Shown: positions 31,409 to 40,227 of the stretch, one piece after another
Position numbering within the stretch: position 1 is the stretch's first letter
Layout: each line of letters opens with the position of its first letter
Assembly: GCA_016779935.1 (NCBI GenBank)
Contig: JADHMQ010000011.1
Span: forward strand, 1 to 63,790
Direction: 5' to 3'
DNA: 63,790 nucleotides
Source of the DNA: Flavobacteriales bacterium
GTDB lineage: Bacteria > Bacteroidota > Bacteroidia > Flavobacteriales > UBA7312
Translations under genes and position numbers: made by a program
Notes under the pieces: model-generated
What the model was told of the DNA's origin: nothing
What the model saw: the letters and a program-made list of their open reading frames with translations, nothing else
The model's database searches: none

Positions 31409-32416
31409 TCATTCCAGTTCATACACCACTAAAGTTTCCCAACTTGCTGTATTTGTTGTGAGTTGCGGATCGGTAAGGTATATTTCGTAAGGCTGTGGTT
31501 TAAGCTGATATCCATTTTTATCACAAAATGCTCTAATCTTTTCATGGGTTTTGAAAATAGTTCTATAATCACCTTTGTGTATAGCTTGAGCACTTAGTGT
31601 TGCTGGTTTTTCCGAGTATTCCATTTTTGCTGGCAAGGGGCTTGAAACAGGGACTTCTATAAACATTCCAGATTTTAAAACAACTTTATTTTCTTCGCCA
31701 GGCGTGTTTGGAAATTCCTCATATTGGGCAAATGGAGAGCTCGTTGGCATTATTCCATTTTCTGCAAGAAAAACAAAAATAGTATTGTAACTTTCAGAAA
31801 GTGAAGAACTAATACCTTCTGTTGAGCAGCTCGTTGTAATCGAGATTACGTTCTGACTACCCCAGTCTTTTATACTAACTTCACCGCTTTCTGAAGGTAT
31901 AGATTCACAATAATTTTTAAGAAGTTGTAATCCTTTTTCATGGTCGGACTTCATCATTTTAGTCATTACAGGACCAAATATTCGTGCTAAGAATGGTAGT
32001 TCTCCATAATTTTTCCAACTAACCTCAATACCGCTATTATTAGGGGCTAATTCAAAACTAGCTTGGAAAGGTGAATTATCTTTTATGGTAATTTTATATT
32101 CAAGTGATTTAAGAAAAATAGTATTAGTCAATTCAATTGCACCTTCTCCAGAATTTTCACTTTTCCATTTTCTTACGGCACCAACTTCATATGGTTTTGG
32201 CGAAAGACTTGTTTTTATAGTAGTATCCGTACTTAACCAAGGGTCCCAATTTTCCCAATTTGAAAAGTCACTAATTTGATTGTAAACTATAAAAGGGCTA
32301 CTATCAATTTCTATAGAGGTTTCAACTTCAAATTCTCTGTCAAAGAAAAAATTAGCAATAAGGTAAATAGTGAGTATTCCTAAAAGTGCGTATAAAATTG
32401 ATTTGATGAATTTCAT
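31409..32416 (-). CDS. SRPBCC-domain protein with C-terminal GyrI-like effector domain
   Basis: A 335-residue protein. One N-terminal membrane helix (residues 5-24, IKSILYALLGILTIYLIANF) is followed by a polyketide cyclase/START-like SRPBCC domain (about residues 32-170, with 'ISDFSNWENWDPWLSTD') and a second half resembling GyrI/AraC effector-binding domains ('MFIEVPVSSPLPAKMEYSEKPATLSA' read as two segments). This two-domain form is common in Bacteroidota and thought to bind small hydrophobic ligands. The actual ligand is unknown. It belongs to a minus-strand group with the small membrane protein and YceI. Confidence 0.82.
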   Translation of the reverse strand: MKFIKSILYALLGILTIYLIANFFFDREFEVETSIEIDSSPFIVYNQISDFSNWENWDPWLSTDTTIKTSLSPKPYEVGAVRKWKSENSGEGAIELTNTIFLKSLEYKITIKDNSPFQASFELAPNNSGIEVSWKNYGELPFLARIFGPVMTKMMKSDHEKGLQLLKNYCESIPSESGEVSIKDWGSQNVISITTSCSTEGISSSLSESYNTIFVFLAENGIMPTSSPFAQYEEFPNTPGEENKVVLKSGMFIEVPVSSPLPAKMEYSEKPATLSAQAIHKGDYRTIFKTHEKIRAFCDKNGYQLKPQPYEIYLTDPQLTTNTASWETLVVYELE

Positions 32417-32425
32417 ATCTAAAGT

Positions 32426-32617
32426 TTAAATCATATAGCCTCTGAAAACATAGGCAAGAAAAGCAAAAATTACAACAGAAAAAACAAATAGGATACTTCC
32501 TTTGTAGTGTATCCTATTTACTTTAAAATCTTTCACATAAGACCATATTAAGTAGCCAATGAAAGCTATTGCAAAACAAATTGCAAAAACCCAATGGCCA
32601 GAAGTAATATTTTCCAT
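32426..32617 (-). CDS. Small two-span membrane protein
   Basis: A 63-residue protein with two transmembrane segments (about residues 8-27 and 40-60) joined by a positively charged loop ('YVKDFKVNRIHYKG'). I do not recognise a named family. The ATG overlaps the stop of the upstream YceI gene by one base (TAATG), and its stop is nine bases before the SRPBCC gene, so it is a real, translationally coupled gene. Function unknown. Confidence 0.75.
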   Translation of the reverse strand: MENITSGHWVFAICFAIAFIGYLIWSYVKDFKVNRIHYKGSILFVFSVVIFAFLAYVFRGYMI

Positions 32618-33201
32618 TACTTATTTAAAATAATATTAAAGTCTATTAAAACATCATCGTTGATTGCTTTATCACCTAAGTTTTCAAAGAAAGAGCCAGA
32701 ATCGTACTTAATATCAAATTTTGTTCTGTCAAAAGAGAAAGTTCCTGAAACTTCCAATTCAGATTTTGATTCTTTCAGCTGCATAGGAAAAGATATTACA
32801 CCTTTGATGCCTTTGATAGTAATATTACCAAATACATCAAATTTTCCTTTGCCAAGAGGCGTAGCTTTAATCATATCAAAACTAACTTCTGGGTATTTTT
32901 TAACGTTAAAAAAATCTTCACTTTTAAGGTGACCAACAAGTTTGTTGCTATATTTTTCAGATTTGATATCATCATTAGTAATCGTATTCATATCTACCAC
33001 AAAATTTGCAGAAGCTATTTTTCCATGATCCATAAAGACATTACCACTTTTTAATGAAACGTGACCATCATGACCACCAGTTACTTTTTCTGCTTTCCAA
33101 ACGACTTTACTCTTGCTTACATCAACAGTATATTTATCGACATGCGTAGTAAATGCTGATAAAACAAACAAAGCACTTAAAACAATTGCTATTTTTTTCA
33201 T
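32617..33201 (-). CDS. YceI-family periplasmic lipid-binding protein
   Basis: A 194-residue protein with a Sec signal peptide (MKKIAIVLSALFVLSAFT). The YceI lipocalin-like fold follows: 'YTVDVSKSKVVWKAEKVTGGHDG', 'VVDMNTITNDDIKSE', 'LVGHLKSEDFFNVKKYPEVSF', and 'GNITIKGI' can all be seen. YceI proteins bind polyisoprenoid-type lipids in the periplasm. It begins a three-gene minus-strand unit. A TAATTTTG box lies upstream on the minus strand. Confidence 0.93.
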   Translation of the reverse strand: MKKIAIVLSALFVLSAFTTHVDKYTVDVSKSKVVWKAEKVTGGHDGHVSLKSGNVFMDHGKIASANFVVDMNTITNDDIKSEKYSNKLVGHLKSEDFFNVKKYPEVSFDMIKATPLGKGKFDVFGNITIKGIKGVISFPMQLKESKSELEVSGTFSFDRTKFDIKYDSGSFFENLGDKAINDDVLIDFNIILNK

Positions 33202-33270
33202 AATTATAGTTTTGAATTTGATATTTACGTTACAAAATTAACTTATTTTGAAACAAATTAGTATTTATAA

Positions 33271-33672
33271 ATGGAAGATAAGATAAATAAGGTTAAAAAA
33301 TTTCACGAAGTATTTTTAATTGGAAATGAAGAGGAATTAAAAAGAGATGTAGATGAACCTACCTTTCTTTTGCGTCACAGACTGATGCATGAAGAAAATG
33401 AAGAGTATTTGGAAGCTTGTAGAAATGAGGATGTTGTAGAAATTGCAGATGCACTTGGGGATATGTTGTACATCTGGTGTGGAACAGTGCTAAAACACGG
33501 GATGCAAGATGTTATCGCCGAAATTTTTGACGAGATTCAAAGGAGCAATATGTCAAAACTTGATGAGTCAGGACAGCCTATTTTTCGTGAAGATGGAAAA
33601 GTGTTAAAAGGGGCTAACTATTTCAAGCCTAACATCAAAAAAATATTAGAAAAGCATGTTGGAAGTCTTTAG
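33271..33672 (+). CDS. MazG-like nucleotide pyrophosphohydrolase
   Basis: A 133-residue protein of the all-alpha NTP-PPase superfamily. The metal-binding E-E-x-x-E ('MHEENEEYLEA', near residue 47) and the paired E-x-x-D ('VEIADALGDMLYI', near residue 61) are present. It probably hydrolyses a nucleoside triphosphate to NMP and pyrophosphate, in nucleotide-pool cleaning. It overlaps the following GNAT gene by 17 bases, so the two are translated from one message. The substrate is unknown. Confidence 0.85.
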   Translation: MEDKINKVKKFHEVFLIGNEEELKRDVDEPTFLLRHRLMHEENEEYLEACRNEDVVEIADALGDMLYIWCGTVLKHGMQDVIAEIFDEIQRSNMSKLDESGQPIFREDGKVLKGANYFKPNIKKILEKHVGSL

Positions 33673-34084
33673 ACTAAACTTTTCTGACAGTTTATTTTCT
33701 GATGTTCGAGCGATAAGACAAAGTGTTTTTGTTGAAGAGCAAGGCGTTAGCAGCTCAAAAGAAAACGATGAGTTTGAACAGGAAGCCTTTCACTATTTAC
33801 TAAGATATAATAGCAGAAATATTGGTGCGGCTAGAAGGAGAACGACCAGCAATGGTATTAAATTAGAGCGTTTTGCTATTCTAAAGAAATTCAGAGGTAG
33901 AGGAATGGGCAAAAAGCTCGTAAAGGAAGTATTGATGGATGTAAAAGATTCTGATAAACAGATTTACCTTCATGCTCAAATTCAAGTCGTTGACTTTTAC
34001 GAAAATTTAAATTTTGTAATAGAAGGAGAGTTGTTTGAAGAAGCTGGGATTAATCATTATAAAATGATATTTAAATCTCCATAG
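33656..34084 (+). CDS. GNAT-family N-acetyltransferase
   Basis: A 142-residue GNAT protein. The N terminus 'IRQSVFVEEQGV' is typical of the ElaA/YjcF-like group. The acetyl-CoA-binding R/Q-x-x-G-x-G/A motif is 'KFRGRGMGKKL' near residue 82, followed by 'LHAQIQVVDFYENLNF'. The acceptor substrate is not known. It is out of frame with and overlaps the MazG-like gene at its start, and its 3' end overlaps ilvE (convergent) by 14 bases. Confidence 0.87.
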   Translation: MLEVFRLNFSDSLFSDVRAIRQSVFVEEQGVSSSKENDEFEQEAFHYLLRYNSRNIGAARRRTTSNGIKLERFAILKKFRGRGMGKKLVKEVLMDVKDSDKQIYLHAQIQVVDFYENLNFVIEGELFEEAGINHYKMIFKSP

Positions 34085-35117
34085 TCCACCCAAAAGTATC
34101 TTCGACTTTTCCATATTGAATACTTAACAATTCTTTCTTTAAAAATTGCCCGTATGATTTTGGTGTTTGTTTTTCAATATGGATGTCTAAATCCCTAAAA
34201 GTAATTTTGTCAATTGGGTTAAGTGTAACTGCTGTTCCCACACCAAATGCTTCTTGTAAAGTATTGTTTTTGTAAGCTTGCACAATTTCCTTCACAGAAA
34301 TTTTTCTTTCTTCAACTTCAATGCCTTTTTGTTTTGCAATAGCGATAACACTATCTCTAGTAATTCCTCCTAGAATACTATCGCTAAGTTGAGGAGTTAT
34401 AAGGGCGTCATTTATTCTAAACATAATGTTCATAGTACCAGACTCCTCAATGTATTCATGATTTTTGGCATCGGTCCAAATAACTTGAGTATAGCCATCA
34501 TTTTGAGCATCTTTAGTTGGTGCAAATGCAGCGGCATAATTTCCTGCAGCTTTAGCAAAACCAGTTCCACCTTCAACAGAACGTGCAAATTTTTCTTCGA
34601 TTTTTAAATTGGTTTCACCTTTATAATAACTCGCAGTGGGTGATGTAATTATCATAAATCGATAGTTTGAAGATGGAGTAGCACGAATAAACTCACTGTC
34701 AGCAATCATAAAAGGTCTTATATAAAGTGACTTTTCATCAGAATGAGGAATCCAGTCGCTATCCACTTTTAAAAGTTCAGTCAAGCCATTCATGAATAAA
34801 TCTTCATCAATGGTTGGCATGCATAATCGTTCTGCTGAAGTGTTAAATCGCTTTAAGTTATCAAGGGGTCTAAATAGAAGTATTTTCCCCTCTTTATTTT
34901 TATAGGCTTTCATGCCTTCAAAAATAGCTTGACCATAGTGAAATACATGCGTACTTGGAGCTACACTTATTGGTCCATAAGGAATTATTTCTTCATCACA
35001 CCATTTACCATCTTTAAAGTTGGCAGTAAACATATGGTCGCTAAAACTTTTACCGAAAGAAAGGTTGTCAAAATCGGTATTAGCTAATTTAGAATAAGTT
35101 GTTTTAGTGATTTTCAT
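34071..35117 (-). CDS. ilvE: Branched-chain amino acid aminotransferase
   Basis: A 348-residue fold-type IV PLP enzyme of the class II BCAT type. It shows 'GQAIFEGMKAYKNKEGKILLFRP' (as two adjacent segments near residue 75), 'YIRPFMIAD', 'KAAGNYAAAFAP' carrying the Schiff-base lysine, 'EYIEESGTMNIMF' and 'SILGGITRDSVIAIA'. It catalyses the last step of Leu, Ile and Val synthesis or the first step of breakdown. ATG at 35117 chosen; a TTG directly upstream gives one extra residue. It follows the M42 peptidase gene by about 8 bases in the same direction. Confidence 0.95.
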   Translation of the reverse strand: MKITKTTYSKLANTDFDNLSFGKSFSDHMFTANFKDGKWCDEEIIPYGPISVAPSTHVFHYGQAIFEGMKAYKNKEGKILLFRPLDNLKRFNTSAERLCMPTIDEDLFMNGLTELLKVDSDWIPHSDEKSLYIRPFMIADSEFIRATPSSNYRFMIITSPTASYYKGETNLKIEEKFARSVEGGTGFAKAAGNYAAAFAPTKDAQNDGYTQVIWTDAKNHEYIEESGTMNIMFRINDALITPQLSDSILGGITRDSVIAIAKQKGIEVEERKISVKEIVQAYKNNTLQEAFGVGTAVTLNPIDKITFRDLDIHIEKQTPKSYGQFLKKELLSIQYGKVEDTFGWTMEI

Positions 35118-35125
35118 CAACAGAT

Positions 35126-36214
35126 TTATTTTAAATATCTAAAATCGTGATTATCTTCTATCTTTAACAATGCATTATAGATTAGGTCAATTACATTTTC
35201 AACATCATCTTTATGAACGCTCTCTACAGTAGTATGCATATACCTTAATGGTAACGAAATAAGTGCAGAAGCAACACCTCCTGTAGAGTATGCAAAAGCA
35301 TCTGTATCAGTGCCTGTAGCTCTAGAAGCAGCAGCTCTCTGGAATGGAATTTCATTCTTTTCTGCTACATCAATTATTAAGTTCAGTAAATTATTTTGAA
35401 CGGCAGGCCCATAAGTTAAAACAGGTCCTTTGCCACTAAACAAATCACCTTGTTTGATTTTATTAATCATTGGTGTTTGAGTGTCATGACAGACATCAGT
35501 AACTATGGCAACGTCAGGATTAATTCTTTCCGTTATCATTTGAGCTCCGCGTAATCCTACTTCTTCTTGAACGGAATTAGTTATGTATAGTCCGAATGGT
35601 AATGACTTTTTATTTTTTTTTAAAAGTCTAGCTACTTCAGCAATCATAAATCCACCAATTCTGTTGTCTAAAGCTCTACCAACGTAATAAGAATCATTTA
35701 GAATCATGAATTCATCTTTATACGTTACAACACAGCCAACATGAACACCAAGTTTCTCAACCTCTTCTTTACTACTACAGCCACAGTCAAGGAATATGTT
35801 ATCTAGTTTGGGTGACTTCTCATCAGCACCGTGTCGAGTATGAATTGCTGGCCATCCAAAAATGGCATCAACTGTTCCGTTTTTAGTGTGTATATTAACC
35901 CGTTTTGAAGGAGCAATTTGATGGTCACTACCACCATTTCTTCTAAGGTAAATAAAACCTTCTTTAGTTATATAATGAACAAACCAAGATATCTCGTCGG
36001 CATGTGCTTCGATAACAACCTTGTACTTAGCTTCTGGATTTATGACACCAACAACAGTACCGTAGGTGTCAACAAAGTAATCCTCAACATATGGTTTGAT
36101 ATATTCTAACCATAATTTCTGTCCTTCACTCTCAAAACCTGTAGGAGAGGCATTATTAAGGTATTCCTCCAAAAATTTTATTGAATTCTTGTTAGTCAAA
36201 GTCTTTTTAGCCAT
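35126..36214 (-). CDS. M42-family metallo-aminopeptidase
   Basis: A 362-residue cytosolic dinuclear zinc aminopeptidase (FrvX/PepA glutamyl aminopeptidase type). Metal ligands are visible: His/Asp in 'VIEAHADEISW' near residue 72, Asp in 'GRALDNRIGGFM' near 181, the catalytic Glu pair in 'SVQEEVGLRGA' near 213, Asp in 'VTDVCHDTQ' near 236 and the last His in 'RYMHTTVESVHKDD' near 333. It trims N-terminal residues from peptides. A TAGATTTG promoter box lies upstream. Confidence 0.95.
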   Translation of the reverse strand: MAKKTLTNKNSIKFLEEYLNNASPTGFESEGQKLWLEYIKPYVEDYFVDTYGTVVGVINPEAKYKVVIEAHADEISWFVHYITKEGFIYLRRNGGSDHQIAPSKRVNIHTKNGTVDAIFGWPAIHTRHGADEKSPKLDNIFLDCGCSSKEEVEKLGVHVGCVVTYKDEFMILNDSYYVGRALDNRIGGFMIAEVARLLKKNKKSLPFGLYITNSVQEEVGLRGAQMITERINPDVAIVTDVCHDTQTPMINKIKQGDLFSGKGPVLTYGPAVQNNLLNLIIDVAEKNEIPFQRAAASRATGTDTDAFAYSTGGVASALISLPLRYMHTTVESVHKDDVENVIDLIYNALLKIEDNHDFRYLK

Positions 36215-36242
36215 AATACAGTCGGGTTTGAATTTTGGACTG

Positions 36243-36250
36243 CAAATCTA
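36243..36250 (-). promoter_or_regulatory. -7 box (TAGATTTG) of the M42 peptidase gene
   Basis: Minus-strand TAGATTTG matches TAnnTTTG and ends 29 bases before the ATG at 36214. It would drive the peptidase-ilvE pair. The -33 element is not clear. Confidence 0.5.
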
Positions 36251-36273
36251 AGAAAATATAGTTAATTTGTCGA

Positions 36274-36942
36274 ATGAATGGACTAAAAGTGATATTTACA
36301 AAGGACGGTAGTAAGACCTTACACATGCAAGAGCTAAATGTGCAATACCACTCAATTCATGGAGCTATAAATGAAGCCAAACATGTTTTTATTAAAAATG
36401 GGCTTAGAGAATGCAATCAAGAGAATATTACCATTTTTGAAATGGGTTTTGGAACAGGCTTAAATGCCTTTATGACCTTTCTAGAGTCTAATAAGTCATT
36501 ACAAAATGTGCGTTATTATACTATTGAAAAAAATCCTTTATCAATAAACCTTACTGAGTCTTTAGATTACCCTGAACAACTTAATGCTGGTGAAGAAAAG
36601 TCTATTTTTTCAAATCTTCATTCTTCTGAATGGAATGTCTTAACAACTATTTCACCTACTTTTGAGTTCTTTAAAATTAGTGGTGATATCCAAAATCTAC
36701 ATCTTGATGAAAAGGTTGATTTGATTTATTACGATGCTTTTGGGCCTAGAGTACAGCCTGACTTATGGATTGAAAAAATATTCTGTAAAATTTCTGCTAT
36801 TATGAAGCCTGAAAGTATTCTTGTTACCTACTGTGCTAAAGGTGAAGTAAAAAGAATTTTGAAACGATTAGGGTTTGTTGTTGAGACCTTAGCCGGACCT
36901 CCTGGTAAAAGAGAAATGATAAGAGCAAAAAAGATTAAATAA
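36274..36942 (+). CDS. mnmD: tRNA U34 5-methylaminomethyl-2-thiouridine methyltransferase
   Basis: A 222-residue SAM-dependent methyltransferase of the MnmD/DUF752 family. The SAM-binding motif I 'FEMGFGTGLNAFMTFLES' lies near residues 55-72, and the family signature 'DLIYYDAFGPRVQPDLW' near 150-166, followed by 'VTYCAKGEVKRILKRLGF'. It completes mnm5s2U at the wobble base of tRNAs, here without the FAD oxidase (MnmC1) domain of the enterobacterial fusion. Divergent from the M42 peptidase. Confidence 0.92.
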   Translation: MNGLKVIFTKDGSKTLHMQELNVQYHSIHGAINEAKHVFIKNGLRECNQENITIFEMGFGTGLNAFMTFLESNKSLQNVRYYTIEKNPLSINLTESLDYPEQLNAGEEKSIFSNLHSSEWNVLTTISPTFEFFKISGDIQNLHLDEKVDLIYYDAFGPRVQPDLWIEKIFCKISAIMKPESILVTYCAKGEVKRILKRLGFVVETLAGPPGKREMIRAKKIK

Positions 36943-36994
36943 CATGCAATCATTCTTTTTTGCACAAAAAAATAATTATTAGCAAATAAATTAA

Positions 36995-37002
36995 TACATT
37001 TG
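36995..37002 (+). promoter_or_regulatory. -7 box (TACATTTG) of rpsT
   Basis: TACATTTG matches TAnnTTTG and ends 35 bases before the rpsT ATG. The upstream stretch is A/T-rich without a clear TTTG at the usual spacing. Confidence 0.5.
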
Positions 37003-37037
37003 CCCTCCTGATTTTTAATGAATAAAAAACGATAAAT

Positions 37038-37289
37038 ATGGCTAATCACAAGTCAGCAAAAAAGAGAATAAGACAAACTGCTAGAAAAAATGCTGCTAAC
37101 AGTTATTATCACAAAACTGCTAGAAATGCAGTTAAGAATCTTAGATCAGTTACTGATAAGAAAGAGGCTTTAAAGTTACTACCTTCTCTTGAGTCTATGT
37201 TAGATAAACTCACTAAGAAAAATATTATACACAAAAATAAAGCGGCTAACTTGAAGTCTAAGTTAGCAAAGCACGTTAATAGTTTGTAA
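37038..37289 (+). CDS. rpsT: 30S ribosomal protein S20
   Basis: An 83-residue basic, helical protein binding 16S rRNA. It starts '[21 protein letters not shown]', the standard S20 N terminus, and includes '[15 protein letters not shown]' and '[20 protein letters not shown]'. It has its own promoter box and is followed directly by an intrinsic terminator, so it is transcribed alone. Confidence 0.97.
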   Translation: MANHKSAKKRIRQTARKNAANSYYHKTARNAVKNLRSVTDKKEALKLLPSLESMLDKLTKKNIIHKNKAANLKSKLAKHVNSL

Positions 37290-37310
37290 AAACAAGCTCT
37301 TAGTATTTAT

Positions 37311-37343
37311 AAAGGCTTCTCATTAATGAGGAGCTTTTTTTTT
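37311..37343 (+). terminator. Intrinsic terminator after rpsT
   Basis: Arms at 37311-37323 and 37326-37337 (TCTCAT with ATGAGG at the top, AAAG with CTTT at the base, one bulge) end in a run of nine T. It closes rpsT 22 bases after its stop codon. Confidence 0.88.
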
Positions 37344-37354
37344 ATATTTTAATC

Positions 37355-38047
37355 ATGAATCATGAAAAACTTAGTATAAAATCTTGGTCAGAAGATGATA
37401 AGCCAAGAGAAAAATTAGTGTTAAAAGGCTCTAGAACACTAAGTCACGCAGAATTGTTAGCTATTTTAATAGGCTCAGGAAATAAAAAAGAATCTGCTGT
37501 AGAGCTGTCTAAGAAAATTATGAGCAATTGCAATGGTAAGTTAAACCTACTTTCCAAAATGTCACTTAAAGAATTGATGCAGTTTAATGGAATTGGTCAA
37601 GCAAAAGCCGTTACTATAATAGCTGCACTCGAACTTGCAAAGAGGAAAGCAATGGAAAATTCAACTGAAAAGCCTTCAATAAATTCTAGTATTGATGCCT
37701 ATAATCAAATGCGTTATGACTTTGAAGGTCTTGACCATGAGCAGTTTTGGATATTACTTTTGAATAGAGCAAATAAAATTATTGAATCCAAAAATATTAG
37801 TAAAGGCGGAATAAGTGCTACAGTAGTTGATCCAAAACTTATATTTAGCTCTGCTTTGCAAGAAAAAGCCTCAGGAATAATATTATTTCACAACCACCCT
37901 TCTGGTAATGTCTCCCCTAGTAAAAGTGATATAGCACTCACTACAAAACTTAAAGATGGGGGTAAATTGTTAGAAATTAACATTATTGACCATATTATTA
38001 TTGGTCAAAACACGTATTTTAGCTTTGCAGACGAACAAATGCTCTAG
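37355..38047 (+). CDS. radC: DNA repair-associated JAMM protein RadC
   Basis: A 230-residue RadC/YicR protein. The N-terminal half has a helix-hairpin-helix ('LKELMQFNGIGQAKAVTI', near residue 70). The C-terminal MPN/JAMM domain carries the metalloprotease motif HxHPSGxxxPSxxD ('FHNHPSGNVSPSKSD', near residue 176). The name comes from an early E. coli link to repair; the real biochemical role is still unclear. It directly abuts the deacetylase-like gene downstream (TAG then ATG). Confidence 0.95.
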   Translation: MNHEKLSIKSWSEDDKPREKLVLKGSRTLSHAELLAILIGSGNKKESAVELSKKIMSNCNGKLNLLSKMSLKELMQFNGIGQAKAVTIIAALELAKRKAMENSTEKPSINSSIDAYNQMRYDFEGLDHEQFWILLLNRANKIIESKNISKGGISATVVDPKLIFSSALQEKASGIILFHNHPSGNVSPSKSDIALTTKLKDGGKLLEINIIDHIIIGQNTYFSFADEQML

Positions 38048-39346
38048 ATGCTAATTTATACACCTAAAATAACAAGTAGAACAGAATATACGTTTAATTT
38101 AATTTTTGACACTATTTGGGACATTGAATACAAGTTAACCGATGATGTTGAATTTTTCAAGGAGTACGATGGCAATAAAATCAACTATTCAAGCAAAAAA
38201 ATAGAGGATGAGTTTTTTGTAAAACGTTATGGTTTATTAGAGGAGGAAGGAGTATCGGTGCAAGAAATTAACTTTAATCAGTGGAATAACTTGCCTGTTT
38301 TTTATCAAAATTCTGATGAAAATATTCCTTTTGATGTTTTTTCTGCCACCTTTTTTCTTGTGTCTCGTTATGAAGAATATTTACCTCACATCAAAGACCA
38401 TTACAACCGTTTTACAGCTAAAGAAAGTTTAGCTTATAAACATAACTTTTTAGATAGACCATTAGTAAATCTATGGCTAAAAGAATGTAAAAAAGTTTTT
38501 CAAGACCATTTTCCATTATTAGTTTTTCCTGTCAAAAAATTCAGCTATCAATCCACTATTGATATTGATAATGCCTATTGCTTTTTAGAGAAAGGATTTG
38601 TGAGAACAACAGCTTCCTTTATCAAATCAGCTTTTGAAATGGATATAGAATTGATAAAAAAAAGAAAGAATGTTTTATTAGGTAATGAGAAAGACCCGTA
38701 TGATACATTTGAACTTCAGTTAGCATTAAATAAACGCTATAATGTAGATGTCGTTTATTTTATTTTATTGGCAGATTATGGTTTCAACGATAAAAACTGT
38801 TCAGTTCATAGTCGTAAATTTCAATTGCTCATAAAACATTTGTCCGACCATGCAAATCTGGGGATACATCCTTCTTTTGCCTCAAATGCGTCCTTTGAAA
38901 CATTTGCTGAGGAAAAAAAACGTTTAGAAAATATTATTAAAAAAGAGGTCGAGCTTTCAAGGCAACATTTTCTTAAATTAGATTTGCCAAAAACATACAG
39001 GAACCTAATTGAATTGTCGGTAAAAGACGACTACACTATGGGTTACGCCTCTTTGCCAGGTTTTAGAGCTAGTATTTGCACCCCTTTTTACTTTTATGAC
39101 TTGGAAATGGAAACAAAAACACATTTAAAAGTTCACCCTTTTGCTGTAATGGACGCGACCTTTAAATACTATTTGAGAACATCAGCAGAGAATTCTCTTC
39201 CAATGATTAAAAAGATTATTGATGATGTTAAATTAGTTGATGGACATTTCATTTCTTTGTGGCACAATGAGACTTGGTCTGAATACAAAGAGTGGAAGGG
39301 TTGGAGCAAGCTCTATGAAAACATGCTTGAACATATTTATAATTGA
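38048..39346 (+). CDS. Polysaccharide deacetylase-like protein (Bacteroidota type)
   Basis: A 432-residue protein. About 160 N-terminal residues form a Bacteroidota-specific region, followed by a NodB-like domain: 'YQSTIDIDNAYCFLEKG' with the metal-site Asp pair near residue 175, the His-containing 'LGIHPSFASN' near residue 275, and a C-terminal 'HFISLWHNETWSEYKEWKGW'. It may remove N-acetyl groups from a cell-surface glycan, but this subgroup is not characterised. It overlaps the start of the next gene (TTGA), indicating a coupled pair. Confidence 0.78.
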   Translation: MLIYTPKITSRTEYTFNLIFDTIWDIEYKLTDDVEFFKEYDGNKINYSSKKIEDEFFVKRYGLLEEEGVSVQEINFNQWNNLPVFYQNSDENIPFDVFSATFFLVSRYEEYLPHIKDHYNRFTAKESLAYKHNFLDRPLVNLWLKECKKVFQDHFPLLVFPVKKFSYQSTIDIDNAYCFLEKGFVRTTASFIKSAFEMDIELIKKRKNVLLGNEKDPYDTFELQLALNKRYNVDVVYFILLADYGFNDKNCSVHSRKFQLLIKHLSDHANLGIHPSFASNASFETFAEEKKRLENIIKKEVELSRQHFLKLDLPKTYRNLIELSVKDDYTMGYASLPGFRASICTPFYFYDLEMETKTHLKVHPFAVMDATFKYYLRTSAENSLPMIKKIIDDVKLVDGHFISLWHNETWSEYKEWKGWSKLYENMLEHIYN

Positions 39347-40227
39347 TAAAGTATATACATTATAAAGACATTGATTTCCAGAAATGGGATGCTTGCATTA
39401 GCAATGCCGTGAATAGAAATATTTATGCTTCTAGTTGGTATCTTGATTTAGTATGTAAAAATTGGGACGCTTTAATTTTAAACGATTATGAGGCCGTGAT
39501 GCCATTGCCTTGGAATAAAAAATGGGGGCTAAAATATATTGCTCAACCTCTGTTCTGTCAACAACTTGGTGTATTTCATCAATCTGATAGTATTATTGTC
39601 GATGATTTTTTAAAATCAATTCCAAAGTCATTTTTATTTGTCAACATGAACTTAAATACCCACAATGGTAAGCCTAGATTCAATTACATAAAGAATGCCA
39701 ATTATGAGTTGTATATTCATGATTATCACCTTTTAAAGCGGGGGTACTCTAAAAGTCATTTAAAAAATGTTAGTAAAGCTGAAAAGTACACGGTTGAAAT
39801 TTCGAGCAAGGCAGAAAGCCCCAGCGATTATCTTTTAAGAAAATCTCATGAGGCTAAAGACTTCATGACTAAAGAACAATTAATGATGGAGTTTATCATC
39901 ATTGAAAATGCTATTAAAAAATCTAGGGGCGTAATGTTTTCTGCATCTTTAGGAGGTGAAAATGTCAGTTCTATTTTTTTGTTGAAAGACGGTAAGCGTT
40001 TAACCTTACTCACTTCATGTACTGACGCTAAAGGTAAAAAAGCATCTGCATACTTTTTTCTTTTAGATTATATCTTTTCTCTAGAAAAGTTCAAAGGATA
40101 CATTTTTGATTTTGAGGGTTCTAATATTCCTGGTATAGCACAAAGAAATAAGGGCTTTGGTGCAGAACTTACCAACTACTATACTGTAAAGTTTAATTTT
40201 TTAGATAGATTTTTTCGTTTTAACTAG
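39343..40227 (+). CDS. FemAB/GNAT-like acyltransferase-fold protein
   Basis: A 294-residue protein whose second half resembles the GNAT/FemAB-type C-terminal domain ('GVMFSASLGGENVSSIFLLKDG' read in two parts near residue 195, then 'ASAYFFLLDYIFSLEKF', then 'IFDFEGSNIPGIAQRNKGFG'). Conserved in Bacteroidota beside the deacetylase-like gene, but not characterised. The start is TTG 39343, overlapping the upstream stop TGA; no ATG is available. It could transfer an amino acid or acyl group onto a cell-surface sugar. Its last four bases overlap the convergent NRDE gene. Confidence 0.7.
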   Translation: MIKYIHYKDIDFQKWDACISNAVNRNIYASSWYLDLVCKNWDALILNDYEAVMPLPWNKKWGLKYIAQPLFCQQLGVFHQSDSIIVDDFLKSIPKSFLFVNMNLNTHNGKPRFNYIKNANYELYIHDYHLLKRGYSKSHLKNVSKAEKYTVEISSKAESPSDYLLRKSHEAKDFMTKEQLMMEFIIIENAIKKSRGVMFSASLGGENVSSIFLLKDGKRLTLLTSCTDAKGKKASAYFFLLDYIFSLEKFKGYIFDFEGSNIPGIAQRNKGFGAELTNYYTVKFNFLDRFFRFN

